Origin: PUMD01 sp964599275
GTDB lineage: Bacteria; Bacillota; Sulfobacillia; SLMV01
Reading direction: 5' to 3'
NCBI GenBank assembly: GCA_964599275.1
Contig: CAZRFK010000007.1
Location: 1 to 51,293, forward strand
Length of the DNA: 51,293 nt
Translations under genes and position numbers: made by a program
Notes under the pieces: model-generated
The model's input: the letters and a program-made list of their open reading frames with translations, nothing else
What the model was told of the DNA's origin: nothing
Databases searched by the model: none
In this document: in pieces, positions 16,530-24,854 of the stretch
Position numbering within the stretch: position 1 is the stretch's first letter
How the letters are laid out: each line of letters starts with the position of its first letter

Positions 16530-18550
16530 GATTTTTGGCTCCTTTCGGCCATAAGATAATGGTCGAACCAGGCCAGAGTCCTGGTCCACCTATCAACAGT
16601 AAAGTCGGGGTCTTTAAAGCCGTGGTGCTGATCGGGATAGCGCACAAAGACTACCTCCCGGTCCAGCCGTTTCAAAGCGGCGTAAAACTGCTCTGATTCG
16701 CCGATAGGGGTTCTGACATCTGCCTCACCGTGCAGCAGGAGCAGGGGAGTGTCCACATTGCTCACGTGACGCATTGGAGATCTCTGCATGTACAGTTCCT
16801 CATCCGCAAAAGCTGGGGATTCCATCAGATGTTCATTATAGACTGCAGCTATATCACTGGTGCCCCACAGGGAGTAAATGTTGGAGATGGTAGCCCCACC
16901 GACTGCGCAGGAGAACCTGTCAGTCTGGGTAACGGTCCACAAAGTCATGTATCCACCGTAACTCCAGCCCATTACTCCGAGTCTGCCGGGATCTACAATG
17001 CCCTGCTGTTCAGCCCAGTCCACGCCGGCCATGATGTCGGCGAAGTCTTTTCCTCCCCAGTCAGTTACCACTCCCCTGGCAAACTCCTCTCCGTAAGTGA
17101 TGCTTCCCCTGGGATTGGTGAACAGTACGCAGTAACCAGCCTGGGCCAGCATCTGAAACTGAAAATAAAAGCGTTCCATGTAAGCTCCGTTTGGGCCACC
17201 GTGTATCGAAAGCACAGCGGGATGGCGTCGGCCCTCGGTGTATCCAGCGGGTTTAATCATCCATCCCTGTATCTGCAGGTCATCGGGTCCCGGATAGGTG
17301 AAGGTCTCCGGCTGGAGGAGCTCGTAATCATTGAGAAAGTCTTCGTTTATATTGGTCAGCTGACGGGCATTTTCGCTGCTGTCAGAAGGCGCCTGAATGA
17401 AAATCTGTTTCGGGTTGGTAAAATCTTCAGCCAGATACATCAAAGTTCCGGTTTCAGAAGCCACATCAATCCCGGATATTACGCCCACGCGGGCGATATC
17501 CAGTTTTTCCAGTTCTCCGCTGGTTTTGCTTTCAGAAGTGAACTTCAGGGCATGCGCCAGAATACGGCCAGAATCGCCTATGTTCAGATAAATTTGTTTT
17601 CCGTCAGGAGACCAGCAGAAATCCCCCATGATCGAACGGTCCACATCATCCAGGAGATCGGTCAGGTTGTCTGTCTCTGCCGGCAGCGTCTGATCGTGGG
17701 TGTCCAGCATCCAGAGATGATTGTTGCCGCACCCCTGTGGAGCTGAGTTGTCAGTTGCTGACAGGGCCAGCCAGCGTCCACACGGTGAGTAGCTGATAGC
17801 GGAAATGGTACCGTCCCATTTGCAAATGGTGGTCTTTGCACCGGTGCGAAGGTCTATTTCGTGCACAGTACTGGTCCAGACAATGCATTCAGAGTTGTAG
17901 TGGCGGACGGTATAGGCCAGTTTGTCCGAACTGGGATGCCAGCATATCTTGTCATGACGCACAAATTCATGGGTAAGCTGCTCTGTATCTTCTTTTTCGA
18001 TGTCAACGACAAAGATCTGCTTTCTTTTGTTATGGGTAAAACCCGTAGTATCGGTCCGGTAATGCAGTTCGGTTATCACCCGGGGATGATCGCTTTCCTT
18101 GCAATCTTCATTTTCATCGCTGTTCGGAAGAACCTCCTGCGGTTCTGCCTTATAGCGGGGGGAATCAGGTTCCTGTTCCACCACTGCAGCGAACGCGATG
18201 CGTTTTGCATCAGGCGACCAGTGCAGCGCAGAAGCTGGTTCCTTTTTGGTTTCCAGGGTTCTGGCTTCCCCTCCGTCCGGTCTGATGAGATGAATCTGCT
18301 GTTTATCCGAGCGCCTGGCGACGAAGGCTATTTCCCGCCCGTCAGGAGACCAGGTCGGACGACTGTCGCTGGTGCCCCGGGTGAGTTTCGCCGTTTTTTC
18401 TTTGTCAGCTGAGTACAAGCTGGTTTCAAACTGTTCTTCCTCATGATTGTAGCACTTGAGGGTGAAAACTACCGATTCTCCGCCGGGAGATATCCCCGCC
18501 GAGGTTATTGACTTGAGTTTTAACAAATCTTGTGGTTCAAATTGCTTCAC
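16526..18550 (-). CDS. S9-family serine peptidase (acylaminoacyl-peptidase/prolyl oligopeptidase type)
   Basis: A 674-residue protein with an N-terminal beta-propeller (about 1-400, repeated SRPTWSPDGREIAF-like TolB/PD40 blades) and a C-terminal alpha/beta hydrolase. The triad is readable: S530 in GWSYGGY, D611 in GEADVRTP and H643 in DQHHGF. Such enzymes cleave acylated or proline-containing oligopeptides in the cytoplasm, since the propeller excludes folded proteins. The start is GTG with AGGAGGTGG upstream. Its stop overlaps the start of the D-aminoacylase gene, which suggests a two-step route: release of N-acyl amino acids from peptides, then deacylation. No signal peptide is visible. Confidence 0.88.
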   Translation of the reverse strand: MKQFEPQDLLKLKSITSAGISPGGESVVFTLKCYNHEEEQFETSLYSADKEKTAKLTRGTSDSRPTWSPDGREIAFVARRSDKQQIHLIRPDGGEARTLETKKEPASALHWSPDAKRIAFAAVVEQEPDSPRYKAEPQEVLPNSDENEDCKESDHPRVITELHYRTDTTGFTHNKRKQIFVVDIEKEDTEQLTHEFVRHDKICWHPSSDKLAYTVRHYNSECIVWTSTVHEIDLRTGAKTTICKWDGTISAISYSPCGRWLALSATDNSAPQGCGNNHLWMLDTHDQTLPAETDNLTDLLDDVDRSIMGDFCWSPDGKQIYLNIGDSGRILAHALKFTSESKTSGELEKLDIARVGVISGIDVASETGTLMYLAEDFTNPKQIFIQAPSDSSENARQLTNINEDFLNDYELLQPETFTYPGPDDLQIQGWMIKPAGYTEGRRHPAVLSIHGGPNGAYMERFYFQFQMLAQAGYCVLFTNPRGSITYGEEFARGVVTDWGGKDFADIMAGVDWAEQQGIVDPGRLGVMGWSYGGYMTLWTVTQTDRFSCAVGGATISNIYSLWGTSDIAAVYNEHLMESPAFADEELYMQRSPMRHVSNVDTPLLLLHGEADVRTPIGESEQFYAALKRLDREVVFVRYPDQHHGFKDPDFTVDRWTRTLAWFDHYLMAERSQKS

Positions 18551-18689
18551 TTATTCGCCACCTCCTGTATGCCAGAATTCTTCAAATGATGTTTTATCCC
18601 TGCAGACAGGACAATGAAACCTCTGACCCGAAAACCACAGACAGCAGGTCGGCTGAGCACATTTTTCGTTGGCAGGAGGGAATTGGTGA

Positions 18690-19115
18690 ATGATCGTTAA
18701 CGTTGAGGTCGTTGTTCTGCGCTCCGATAAAGTTCTTCTTGTGAAAAGAAGTGAAGATGAGGACTACATGCCCGGCATATGGAGTTTACCGGGAGGGAAA
18801 GTAGAACCAGAAAATCCCGGTGGAGACATCCTGGAAAAAACTGCGCAGAGGGAGGTTGATGAGGAAGTTGGCATTTCCGTACATCCGGACATGGTATATC
18901 TGGAAAGTAAGTTGTTTTATGCTGACAAAAAACCCACGGTGGATGTAGTTTTTCTGTGTCGATATCTGAGCGGACAGGCTTACGCAAAAGATCGCAGTGA
19001 AATCAGCGCAGTAAAGTGGTTAGAATATGAAAAGGCGCGGTGCCTGGATGAACTTCCAGCGTGGACTCAGGACAGCTTACACCTGGCTGCCGAAGTAATA
19101 GAACAGATGGGGTAG
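18690..19115 (+). CDS. Nudix hydrolase
   Basis: A 141-residue MutT-like protein. The Nudix box runs from GGKVEPENPGGDI through AQREVDEEVGI, with the REVDEEVG core intact. The first part of the box is a few residues longer than the textbook GX5E spacing. Nudix enzymes hydrolyse nucleoside diphosphates linked to another moiety, and the substrate cannot be read from sequence. AGGAGGG lies about ten bases before the ATG. It is a single gene, divergent from the S9 peptidase. Confidence 0.82.
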   Translation: MIVNVEVVVLRSDKVLLVKRSEDEDYMPGIWSLPGGKVEPENPGGDILEKTAQREVDEEVGISVHPDMVYLESKLFYADKKPTVDVVFLCRYLSGQAYAKDRSEISAVKWLEYEKARCLDELPAWTQDSLHLAAEVIEQMG

Positions 19116-19187
19116 TTTTTTTGCTGTGAAGTACAGCAGAAGGACTGTTTCTACTTTTAACCGGGGATGATGGACGGTAAAGTTGAT

Positions 19188-19448
19188 TCAGGAATCGTCG
19201 CTTTTTTTTAACATCTCAAAAAACCGCCTGCTGTGCATGAAAACTCCCACAGCTGCCAAAAGAGCTGCAAATCCCATCATGAATGTGCCAGCATCAAATT
19301 CTATCGGAGGATATTCCAGGCCCAGGATTACAAACAGAGGTAATACCAGCAAATCGCTGACTGCTTCTGTCTTTTTACCTGCTGTAAATGAAATCACACT
19401 GGTTACGGCAAATATACCAGCAATTGCGAACCACACATAAGAAGTCAT
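19188..19448 (-). CDS. Small multi-pass membrane protein, unknown function (86 aa)
   Basis: An 86-residue protein with GGGGAGG seven bases before ATG. Three hydrophobic stretches are visible at about residues 4-22 (YVWFAIAGIFAVTSVISF), 32-45 (LLVLPLFVILGL) and 56-71 (TFMMGFAALLAAVGVF), with a charged, probably cytoplasmic tail. A near-consensus promoter on the minus strand (19507-19536) supports it as a real gene. It is divergent from the TrpR-like regulator. I do not recognise the family. Confidence 0.7.
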   Translation of the reverse strand: MTSYVWFAIAGIFAVTSVISFTAGKKTEAVSDLLVLPLFVILGLEYPPIEFDAGTFMMGFAALLAAVGVFMHSRRFFEMLKKSDDS

Positions 19449-19506
19449 CTCAAAACCTCCCCAGTCGAAGAACTAGCGATGGTAACCCTGCCACCTGTAC
19501 GCTGTC

Positions 19507-19536
19507 ATAGTAGACTGTGCAGGGATAATATGTCAA
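19507..19536 (-). promoter_or_regulatory. Sigma-A-type promoter for the small membrane protein gene
   Basis: On the minus strand TTGACA (19531-19536) is followed after 18 bases by TACTAT (19507-19512). Transcription would start near 19500, giving a leader of about 50 bases before the ATG at 19448. Confidence 0.7.
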
Positions 19537-19587
19537 TGGGACAGCAGCCGTCATCTGCCCATCTGTTGTGCAGCAGGTTCTGTGCGG

Positions 19588-19596
19588 TGGTATAAT
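19588..19596 (+). promoter_or_regulatory. Extended -10 promoter for the TrpR-like regulator
   Basis: TGG-TATAAT gives a perfect -10 hexamer (19591-19596) with an upstream TGn extension. The best -35 (TTGTGC, 19566-19571) is 19 bases away and poor, as is common for extended -10 promoters. The regulator gene begins 66 bases downstream. Confidence 0.55.
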
Positions 19597-19662
19597 GTCC
19601 ATACAGTTACAAAGATTGCTGCAGTCGGCTCACCGCAGTAGTCTTTAGGAGGAGGGGTTCTG

Positions 19663-19968
19663 ATGAGTTTTGATGAAAGACTTCAGGAACAGAAGGTCAA
19701 TGAATTATTTCGGGCGATTATGTCTCTAAAAACTCTGGAAGAACACTATCGATTCTTTGAAGATCTTTGCACTGTAAAGGAAATTCAGGCTATGGCGCAG
19801 AGGTTCAGGGTGGCTCAGCTGCTTTCTGAAGGGTGCACCTATGAAGAAATAGTTCAGGAAACAGGAATGAGTTCTGCGACCATCAGCCGTATAAAACGGT
19901 TCCTGGATTATGGAGCAGATGGTTACCATATGGCCATCGATAGACTCGATGAGATGGAGGAAGATTAA
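19663..19968 (+). CDS. yerC: TrpR-family regulator, YerC/YecD (HisR) type
   Basis: A 101-residue all-helical DNA-binding protein of the TrpR superfamily. The core VKEIQAMAQRFRVAQLLSEGCTYEEIVQETGMSSATISRIKRFL contains the helix-turn-helix (about residues 60-82). Length and motif match the YerC/YecD group, which lies next to histidine genes in many Bacillota and has been proposed as the histidine repressor HisR. GGAGGAGG precedes the ATG. It stands 260 bases upstream of the his operon, whose promoter is followed by a striking dyad, so the likely job is histidine-dependent repression. The last point is inference. Confidence 0.85.
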   Translation: MSFDERLQEQKVNELFRAIMSLKTLEEHYRFFEDLCTVKEIQAMAQRFRVAQLLSEGCTYEEIVQETGMSSATISRIKRFLDYGADGYHMAIDRLDEMEED

Positions 19969-20135
19969 TACTCCTGAGTGAATGTCTTTTCCCGCCTGCA
20001 TAGATTCAGTTCTAACGTGGATCTGTTTGTGTGGTTATCCTCAGAGAATTCCCCCATGGCTTCAGATCACACAGCCCTCTGATCAATGGAATCCTATTTC
20101 CCTCTGGTTAAATATAGATTTGTCGCGGGTTGCGG

Positions 20136-20164
20136 TTGACATGTGGCCTGCATTTCATTAGGAT
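20136..20164 (+). promoter_or_regulatory. Sigma-A promoter of the histidine operon
   Basis: Perfect TTGACA (20136-20141), a 17-base spacer, and TAGGAT (20159-20164). Expected transcription start is near 20171, just before the four-box dyad at 20178-20209 and about 70 bases before the hisZ start. Confidence 0.75.
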
Positions 20165-20177
20165 TAGCCATGTTGCA

Positions 20178-20209
20178 CTTTATCACTTTAACGCAGTAAA
20201 GCATTAAAG
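20178..20209 (+). promoter_or_regulatory. Four-box dyad, probable HisR (YerC) operator
   Basis: CTTTA, 3 nt, CTTTA, 6 nt, TAAAG, 3 nt, TAAAG: two direct half-boxes and their two mirror images, perfectly symmetric over 32 bases. It begins about seven bases after the expected transcription start of the his operon, a classic repressor position. Assignment to the TrpR-like protein encoded just upstream rests on location only. Confidence 0.6.
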
Positions 20210-20240
20210 CATAGAGCAAATCGAAACTGAGGTGATGTAT

Positions 20241-21482
20241 ATGTCCTTTGACTGGACAGAACTGGATACAGATTGGGCTGATGCGCGAAAAATTGGAGAA
20301 CAGTTGCGGGAAGTTTTCTCTTCCTGGGGTTACAGTGAAGTGGGTCTTTCCACCCTGTTGGGGCATGAAACATTCCGCGAGTGGAATGATCTGTGGGGCG
20401 ATCTTTACAAGGTCATCGACGAGAGGGGGCGTGTGCTGTTTTTGAAGCCGGATATGACCGTACCAATTGCTCAACGGGCGGGGACGAAGTGGCAGCAGCT
20501 GCAGCGCCCTCTGCGGATCTGCTATTTGAGCCGTCTTTTCTGCAGGCCGGGTCAGCGGCGGATCGTATCCGAACGAGAATTTTTGCAGGCGGGTGTCGAG
20601 TTGATTGGTGAATCCAGTCCACAGGCGGATGCCGAGATGATTGCCATGGCCTGGGATGCTTTAGAACAACTGGGATTTGACAATATGCAGGTGAATGTGG
20701 GCGATATGGCTGTATTGGAAGCCGTTCTCAAGCAGATGGGATTTGCTGAAGATAAACTGCAGCAGATGATTACTGCGCTGAGGAACAGAGATCTGGTGAC
20801 CATAAACCAGCAACTCGGGGATAAAGACAACCTGAAAAATCTACTGCTGCCTTCTGGAGACATGCCCAGATGCGATGATGTTGTGGATGAGCTTTTTGCG
20901 GAGGGAGTCTCTGGTGAATCGGTAGACAGATTACAGAGGATGCTGGGGTATCTCACAGCTTATCTTCCCGAAGACAGTTTCAGACTTGATCTATCGTTGG
21001 TCCGCGAGATGCCCTATTATACAGGTTCCATATTTGAGATTTACTGCTGCGAAAGCGGTGAGGTGTTGGCAGGGGGAGGGCGCTATGATCAGCTGATAGG
21101 TCATTTTGGTCCGCCCGAAGAAGCGGTAGGGTTTGCTGTCAATCTGGATGTGGTGGTGGGCCTTGTTTCTACAAGACAGAAAAAAGATAAACCGCAGCGA
21201 CCCTCATGTATAGTGATTGGCTCTCAAAAACGGGCGAAAAAGAGTGTTGAGGTCGGCCGAAAGCTCCGACGACGTTCAATTCCCACTGTGATAAGATTGT
21301 TCGAGCAACTCCCCACGGTGGACAGTGCCGCATCCTGTGCACGTGAACGGGGTTTTGATCGGATGATAATGGTGGGGGACAGCGGTGAACAGCAAACCAT
21401 ATCGCTGATACCTGGTGAGATTTCAGAACCTGCTGTTGATGATTGCAGTGACTTTGTCAGAGTGCCGGACGGGAGGCATTGA
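20241..21482 (+). CDS. hisZ: HisZ, regulatory subunit of ATP phosphoribosyltransferase
   Basis: About 413 residues, a catalytically inactive histidyl-tRNA synthetase-like protein. Class II motifs are visible (LLFLKPDMTVPIAQR near residues 65-80, RRIVSEREFLQAGVELIG near 110, and AGGGRYDQLIGHFG in the third quarter). It partners with short HisG to form the hetero-octameric first enzyme of histidine synthesis and gives feedback control. GAGGTGAT lies 4-5 bases before the ATG at 20241. An in-frame GTG at 20232 lies inside the SD and is unlikely. The next gene is a short-form HisG, which requires HisZ, confirming the call over HisS. Confidence 0.9.
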   Translation: MSFDWTELDTDWADARKIGEQLREVFSSWGYSEVGLSTLLGHETFREWNDLWGDLYKVIDERGRVLFLKPDMTVPIAQRAGTKWQQLQRPLRICYLSRLFCRPGQRRIVSEREFLQAGVELIGESSPQADAEMIAMAWDALEQLGFDNMQVNVGDMAVLEAVLKQMGFAEDKLQQMITALRNRDLVTINQQLGDKDNLKNLLLPSGDMPRCDDVVDELFAEGVSGESVDRLQRMLGYLTAYLPEDSFRLDLSLVREMPYYTGSIFEIYCCESGEVLAGGGRYDQLIGHFGPPEEAVGFAVNLDVVVGLVSTRQKKDKPQRPSCIVIGSQKRAKKSVEVGRKLRRRSIPTVIRLFEQLPTVDSAASCARERGFDRMIMVGDSGEQQTISLIPGEISEPAVDDCSDFVRVPDGRH

Positions 21483-21484
21483 TC

Positions 21485-22159
21485 TTGAAGGAACTGACCA
21501 TTGCTGTTCCCAAAGGTAGACTGCTTGCGGCTGCTGAAGAATTTCTGCGCAGGACCGAGCTTTACTGTGGGAACATAGATGAAGAAACCCCGAGCCTGGT
21601 GCGCAAAGATGAGAATAATAAGGTGCGTTTACTTCTGGTGCGCCCCGGAGATGTAACCACCTACGTGGAAGAAGGAGTGGCTGACCTGGGGATAACCGGA
21701 AAAGATGTACTGCTGGAGCAGGACATGGATGTTTTTGAGGTGTACGACCTTGCCAGGTCGCGGTGTCACCTGGCAGTGGCTGCGCCCCGCAGTAAGTACG
21801 AGCAGTTCGCAGGACCTGATGATTTTTACGCCAGTCTGAACCATCCAATTCGAGTAGGAACCAAATATCCCGCAGTGGCCGAGAGTCATTTTTCTCAAAA
21901 GGGGATTTCGTGCCGTACCATACCGCTCAAAGGCAGTGTTGAGCTGGCTCCCCTGACCGGTCTTTCTGAGATTATAGTTGATGTGGTGGCAACTGGTTCT
22001 ACTCTGCGGGCCAATCATCTGGTGGAGGTAGAAAAGGTAGCTGACAGCAGCGCCCGGCTTCTGGCCAACAGAGTCAGTCTGAAAACGAATCCGCGGATCG
22101 GCGGGATTGTTGCCAGCCTGCATGCAGCCGGTGATGAGAAAGGGGAAAGGAAATGCTGA
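21485..22159 (+). CDS. hisG: HisG, ATP phosphoribosyltransferase, short form
   Basis: About 224 residues, the short form lacking the C-terminal ACT-like regulatory domain. It catalyses the first committed step, ATP plus PRPP to phosphoribosyl-ATP. Typical motifs are TIAVPKGRL at the N-terminus, VEEGVADLGITGKDVLLE near 60-75, and the PRPP-binding loop LSEIIVDVVATGSTLRANHL. Two TTG codons are possible starts: 21479 lies 2 bases from GGGAGG, and 21485 lies eight bases away and is preferred. It overlaps or abuts hisZ upstream and hisD downstream. Confidence 0.93.
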   Translation: MKELTIAVPKGRLLAAAEEFLRRTELYCGNIDEETPSLVRKDENNKVRLLLVRPGDVTTYVEEGVADLGITGKDVLLEQDMDVFEVYDLARSRCHLAVAAPRSKYEQFAGPDDFYASLNHPIRVGTKYPAVAESHFSQKGISCRTIPLKGSVELAPLTGLSEIIVDVVATGSTLRANHLVEVEKVADSSARLLANRVSLKTNPRIGGIVASLHAAGDEKGERKC

Positions 22160-23439
22160 AAATTTTGAGTGCCGACCAATTTACAGGTGAACTGCTCGAA
22201 GAAGATATCCGGGCTGGGATGAATCCCCAGCTGACACAGCAGGTACAGAAGATCATCGACAGGGTGAGGGCTGAAGGAGATCAAGCACTTTTTTGGCACT
22301 CGCAGGAATTTGACGGCGTAAATCTACAACCTGAGGGCCTGCAGGCTGATCCCAAGTCCTTCAGCTGTGCTGCCGAGCGCATTGATGAATCACTGCGCGA
22401 TGCTGTGTCCACCACAATCGATAATGTCAGTAGATTTCATCAGCGAGAAATGTCCGAAGACTGGTTTGACCTGCGCGCAGAAGGCACGCTGGTAGGTCAG
22501 GTGGTGCGCCCGCTGAAGCGGGTGGGTGTATACATGCCGGGAGGGCAGGCCCGGTACATATCCTCCCTCATCATGGGGGCAGTTCCCGCTCAGGTGGCGG
22601 GAGTAAAAGAAATAGTGGTATGTACGCCCCCTGTACAGAATTCTGAACAGGAGATGATCGTCAAGGCCTGCGCTGAAATGCTGGGAATTACGAAACTGTT
22701 CTGGGCTGGCGGTGCCGCTGCAGTTGCCGCCATGACCTGGGGTACTCAGACCGTTCCCCGGGTAGATAAAATCGTTGGTCCAGGAGGCAGATACCTGGTG
22801 GCGGCCAAACGGCTGGTTTATGGCGTGGTTGGAATTGACTCCCTGGCTGGTCCATCTGAACTGGCAGTACTGTGTGATGAATCTTCTGATGCCGAAATTG
22901 TGGCTGCTGATCTTCTGGCTCAGGCTGAACATGATGCTGATGCAGGCGTTTATCTTTTCTGTACCAGCGAAGATAAGGTGAAGGAAATCAAAAAGCAGAT
23001 GCGCAGACAGATGAAGCAGTTCAGCAAGTCAGAAATAATCGAGAGTTCCTGCGCAGATGGGGCAGCGGTGGTTGCTCCTTCAGGTGAGCTTTACCGCTGC
23101 ATTGATGCACTGGCTCCTGAGCATCTCAGCGTACAGACTGAAATACCTACCCAGGACTGGGAGCAGTGCAGCAACGCCGGCGTGGTATTTCTGGGCAGGG
23201 AAACTGCTCCTGCGCTGGGGGATTACTCCGGTGGACCAAATCACGTACTTCCAACCGGACGGACCGCACGGTTTGCTTCCCCGCTGCGGGTGGTTGATTT
23301 TCTCAAATCTACCAACGTTCTGAGAGTCAGCCCTTCTGGGTTAGAGGAGCTGGGCCGACCCACAGCAGTGATGGCCCGCGCGGAAGGCCTGGATGCTCAT
23401 GCTGAGTCAGTGCAGCGAAGAATGGGAGATCCACGCTGA
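22153..23439 (+). CDS. hisD: HisD, histidinol dehydrogenase
   Basis: A 428-residue Zn-dependent enzyme for the last two oxidation steps from L-histidinol to L-histidine. Family blocks are VGVYMPGGQARYISSLIMGAVPA, VDKIVGPGGRYLVAAKRLVYG, IDSLAGPSELAVLCDE, LLAQAEHDADAG and SGGPNHVLPTGRTARF. The Zn-ligand region AEHD and the catalytic Glu-His pair in LAPEHLSVQTE are present. Length is normal. It starts seven bases before the end of hisG. A 62-base gap then separates it from hisB, the largest break inside the operon. Confidence 0.95.
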   Translation: MLKILSADQFTGELLEEDIRAGMNPQLTQQVQKIIDRVRAEGDQALFWHSQEFDGVNLQPEGLQADPKSFSCAAERIDESLRDAVSTTIDNVSRFHQREMSEDWFDLRAEGTLVGQVVRPLKRVGVYMPGGQARYISSLIMGAVPAQVAGVKEIVVCTPPVQNSEQEMIVKACAEMLGITKLFWAGGAAAVAAMTWGTQTVPRVDKIVGPGGRYLVAAKRLVYGVVGIDSLAGPSELAVLCDESSDAEIVAADLLAQAEHDADAGVYLFCTSEDKVKEIKKQMRRQMKQFSKSEIIESSCADGAAVVAPSGELYRCIDALAPEHLSVQTEIPTQDWEQCSNAGVVFLGRETAPALGDYSGGPNHVLPTGRTARFASPLRVVDFLKSTNVLRVSPSGLEELGRPTAVMARAEGLDAHAESVQRRMGDPR

Positions 23440-23501
23440 TGAGAGAGCATCAGTTGCAGAGCCAAAAACAGCACTTTTTTACTTGAAGGGAGTTTGGTCA
23501 A

Positions 23502-24089
23502 TTGCGTGAGGGTAATTGTCAGCGACAAACATCAGAAACTGATATCCATGTGGAAGTTGCGCTCGACGGCAGCGGCAATATAAGGTGCGATACTGAGGTT
23601 GGTTTTTTCAATCACCTGTTGAACGCTTTCGCCCTGCATGGGGGACTCGATTTAAAAGTCCAGGCCCGCGGAGACCTTGAGGTTGATGCTCACCATCTGA
23701 TCGAAGATGTGGGCATCTGTCTCGGGAGAGCTTTTTCCAGAGCTTTTGATGCAGAGCCTGTACAGCGGTTCGGTCAGGCGGTAATTCCCATGGATGATGC
23801 ACTGGTTGGAGTTTATGTAGATGTGGGTGGGAGATCTTATCTTGGATACCACCTGGATTTACCGCCTCGCAGCTGGGGTTGTTTTCACAGTGATCACTTC
23901 CGGGAGTTTTTACGGGCCTTTGTTGCCCATTCCAAAACCACGCTGCACGTGAAAAGGGAGGCCGGTTCCGACTGTCATCACCTGTTGGAGGCTGCCAGCA
24001 AGGCACTGGGGAGATCTTTGAAGCAGGCGACTTTGAAACTGGATTCTGAGCAGAACATCCCTTCAACAAAGGGGAGTCTCAGGTGTTGA
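23502..24089 (+). CDS. hisB: HisB, imidazoleglycerol-phosphate dehydratase
   Basis: A 195-residue monofunctional dehydratase without the phosphatase domain of the enterobacterial fusion. The two Mn-binding signatures are DAHHLIEDVGICLG and DCHHLLEAASKALG. The N-terminal RQTSETDIHVEVALDGSG matches the family start. TTG at 23502 is nine bases after AAGGGAG. Eighteen bases separate it from hisA, leaving no room for the hisH gene usually found at this place. Confidence 0.95.
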   Translation: MREGNCQRQTSETDIHVEVALDGSGNIRCDTEVGFFNHLLNAFALHGGLDLKVQARGDLEVDAHHLIEDVGICLGRAFSRAFDAEPVQRFGQAVIPMDDALVGVYVDVGGRSYLGYHLDLPPRSWGCFHSDHFREFLRAFVAHSKTTLHVKREAGSDCHHLLEAASKALGRSLKQATLKLDSEQNIPSTKGSLRC

Positions 24090-24107
24090 ATTGAGGAGGG
24101 GAATTGG

Positions 24108-24854
24108 ATGGAGATATATCCGGCGGTTGATATCCTGGATGGCCGCTGCGTGCGGCTGCGTCAGGGAGATTTTGCTGATGTGGAAGTTTTCAGTGATGAT
24201 CCAGTGGCTACAGCGAAAAAATGGCATCGGGCAGATGCGGACAGAATACACCTGATTGATCTGGATGGAGCCCGGGAAGGGGCCTCCAGTACCCTGGAGA
24301 TAGTACGAAAGATGCTGGAGATCGGTATTGAGCTGCAGGTGGGCGGTGGGATTCGCGATGAGCAGGCAGCCGAACGTCTGTTGAGAGCTGGCGTACAGCA
24401 GATCATCGTGGGCACATGGGCAGTGCAGTCTCCCCGGCAGGTGGGGGAATTGGCCCAAAAATGGCCGGGACGAGTAGCCGCCGCTTGTGACTGCCGGGAT
24501 GGCGAACTGGCAGTTAAAGGTTGGCAGGTTCAAAGCACAAAGACTGCAGAGGATTTCGCAAAAACCATGCGTGAAGTGGGCATTGAGCGAATTATCGTGA
24601 CCGATATCTCCAGTGATGGGATGATGAACGGACCGGACCTGAACCTGACAGAATCGGTGCTGCAGCAGCAGGTAGAAGTAGTGGTTTCAGGTGGAGTATC
24701 CACCCTGCAGGACATCGCTGCTCTGCAGCAGATGAAGTGCACATACCCCAACCTGGTTGGAGTGATTCTGGGAAGGGCTCTTTACAACGGTTCGCTCAGC
24801 CTGAAAGAAGTTGTGGGTTTTGTCAGAGATGGAGAAAGAAAGGAAGAGGAATAA
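24108..24854 (+). CDS. hisA: HisA, ProFAR isomerase
   Basis: A 248-residue TIM-barrel enzyme that isomerises ProFAR to PRFAR. It shows IYPAVDILDGRCVRLRQGD with catalytic Asp8, VGGGIRD, and the second catalytic Asp in TDISSDGMMNGPD. The two phosphate-binding Gly loops are VSGGVST and GVILGRALY. GAGGAGGGG lies upstream. Its stop codon overlaps the hisF start. Confidence 0.94.
   Translation: MEIYPAVDILDGRCVRLRQGDFADVEVFSDDPVATAKKWHRADADRIHLIDLDGAREGASSTLEIVRKMLEIGIELQVGGGIRDEQAAERLLRAGVQQIIVGTWAVQSPRQVGELAQKWPGRVAAACDCRDGELAVKGWQVQSTKTAEDFAKTMREVGIERIIVTDISSDGMMNGPDLNLTESVLQQQVEVVVSGGVSTLQDIAALQQMKCTYPNLVGVILGRALYNGSLSLKEVVGFVRDGERKEEE

Noticed and set aside
16530..16589. N-terminal extension of the D-aminoacylase
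   Set aside because: It is the other frame of the peptidase C-terminus. The coupled TTG at 16529 has the SD.
16730..17746. A long (338-residue) plus-strand frame inside the S9 peptidase gene
   Set aside because: Antisense to a gene with an intact Ser-Asp-His triad. Long mirror frames are expected in this codon usage.
19115..19140. Hairpin near 19122-19138 as terminator
   Set aside because: The T run precedes rather than follows the 6-bp stem on the plus strand, and the minus strand has an A run after it.
19969..20135. T-box or attenuator upstream of hisZ
   Set aside because: I could not find a T-box sequence, a His-codon-rich leader peptide or alternative terminator stems. The dyad operator explains regulation better.
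24737..24853. N-terminal extension of hisF within hisA
   Set aside because: HisF proteins begin just before RVVPCLDV. The ATG at 24854 has a proper SD.
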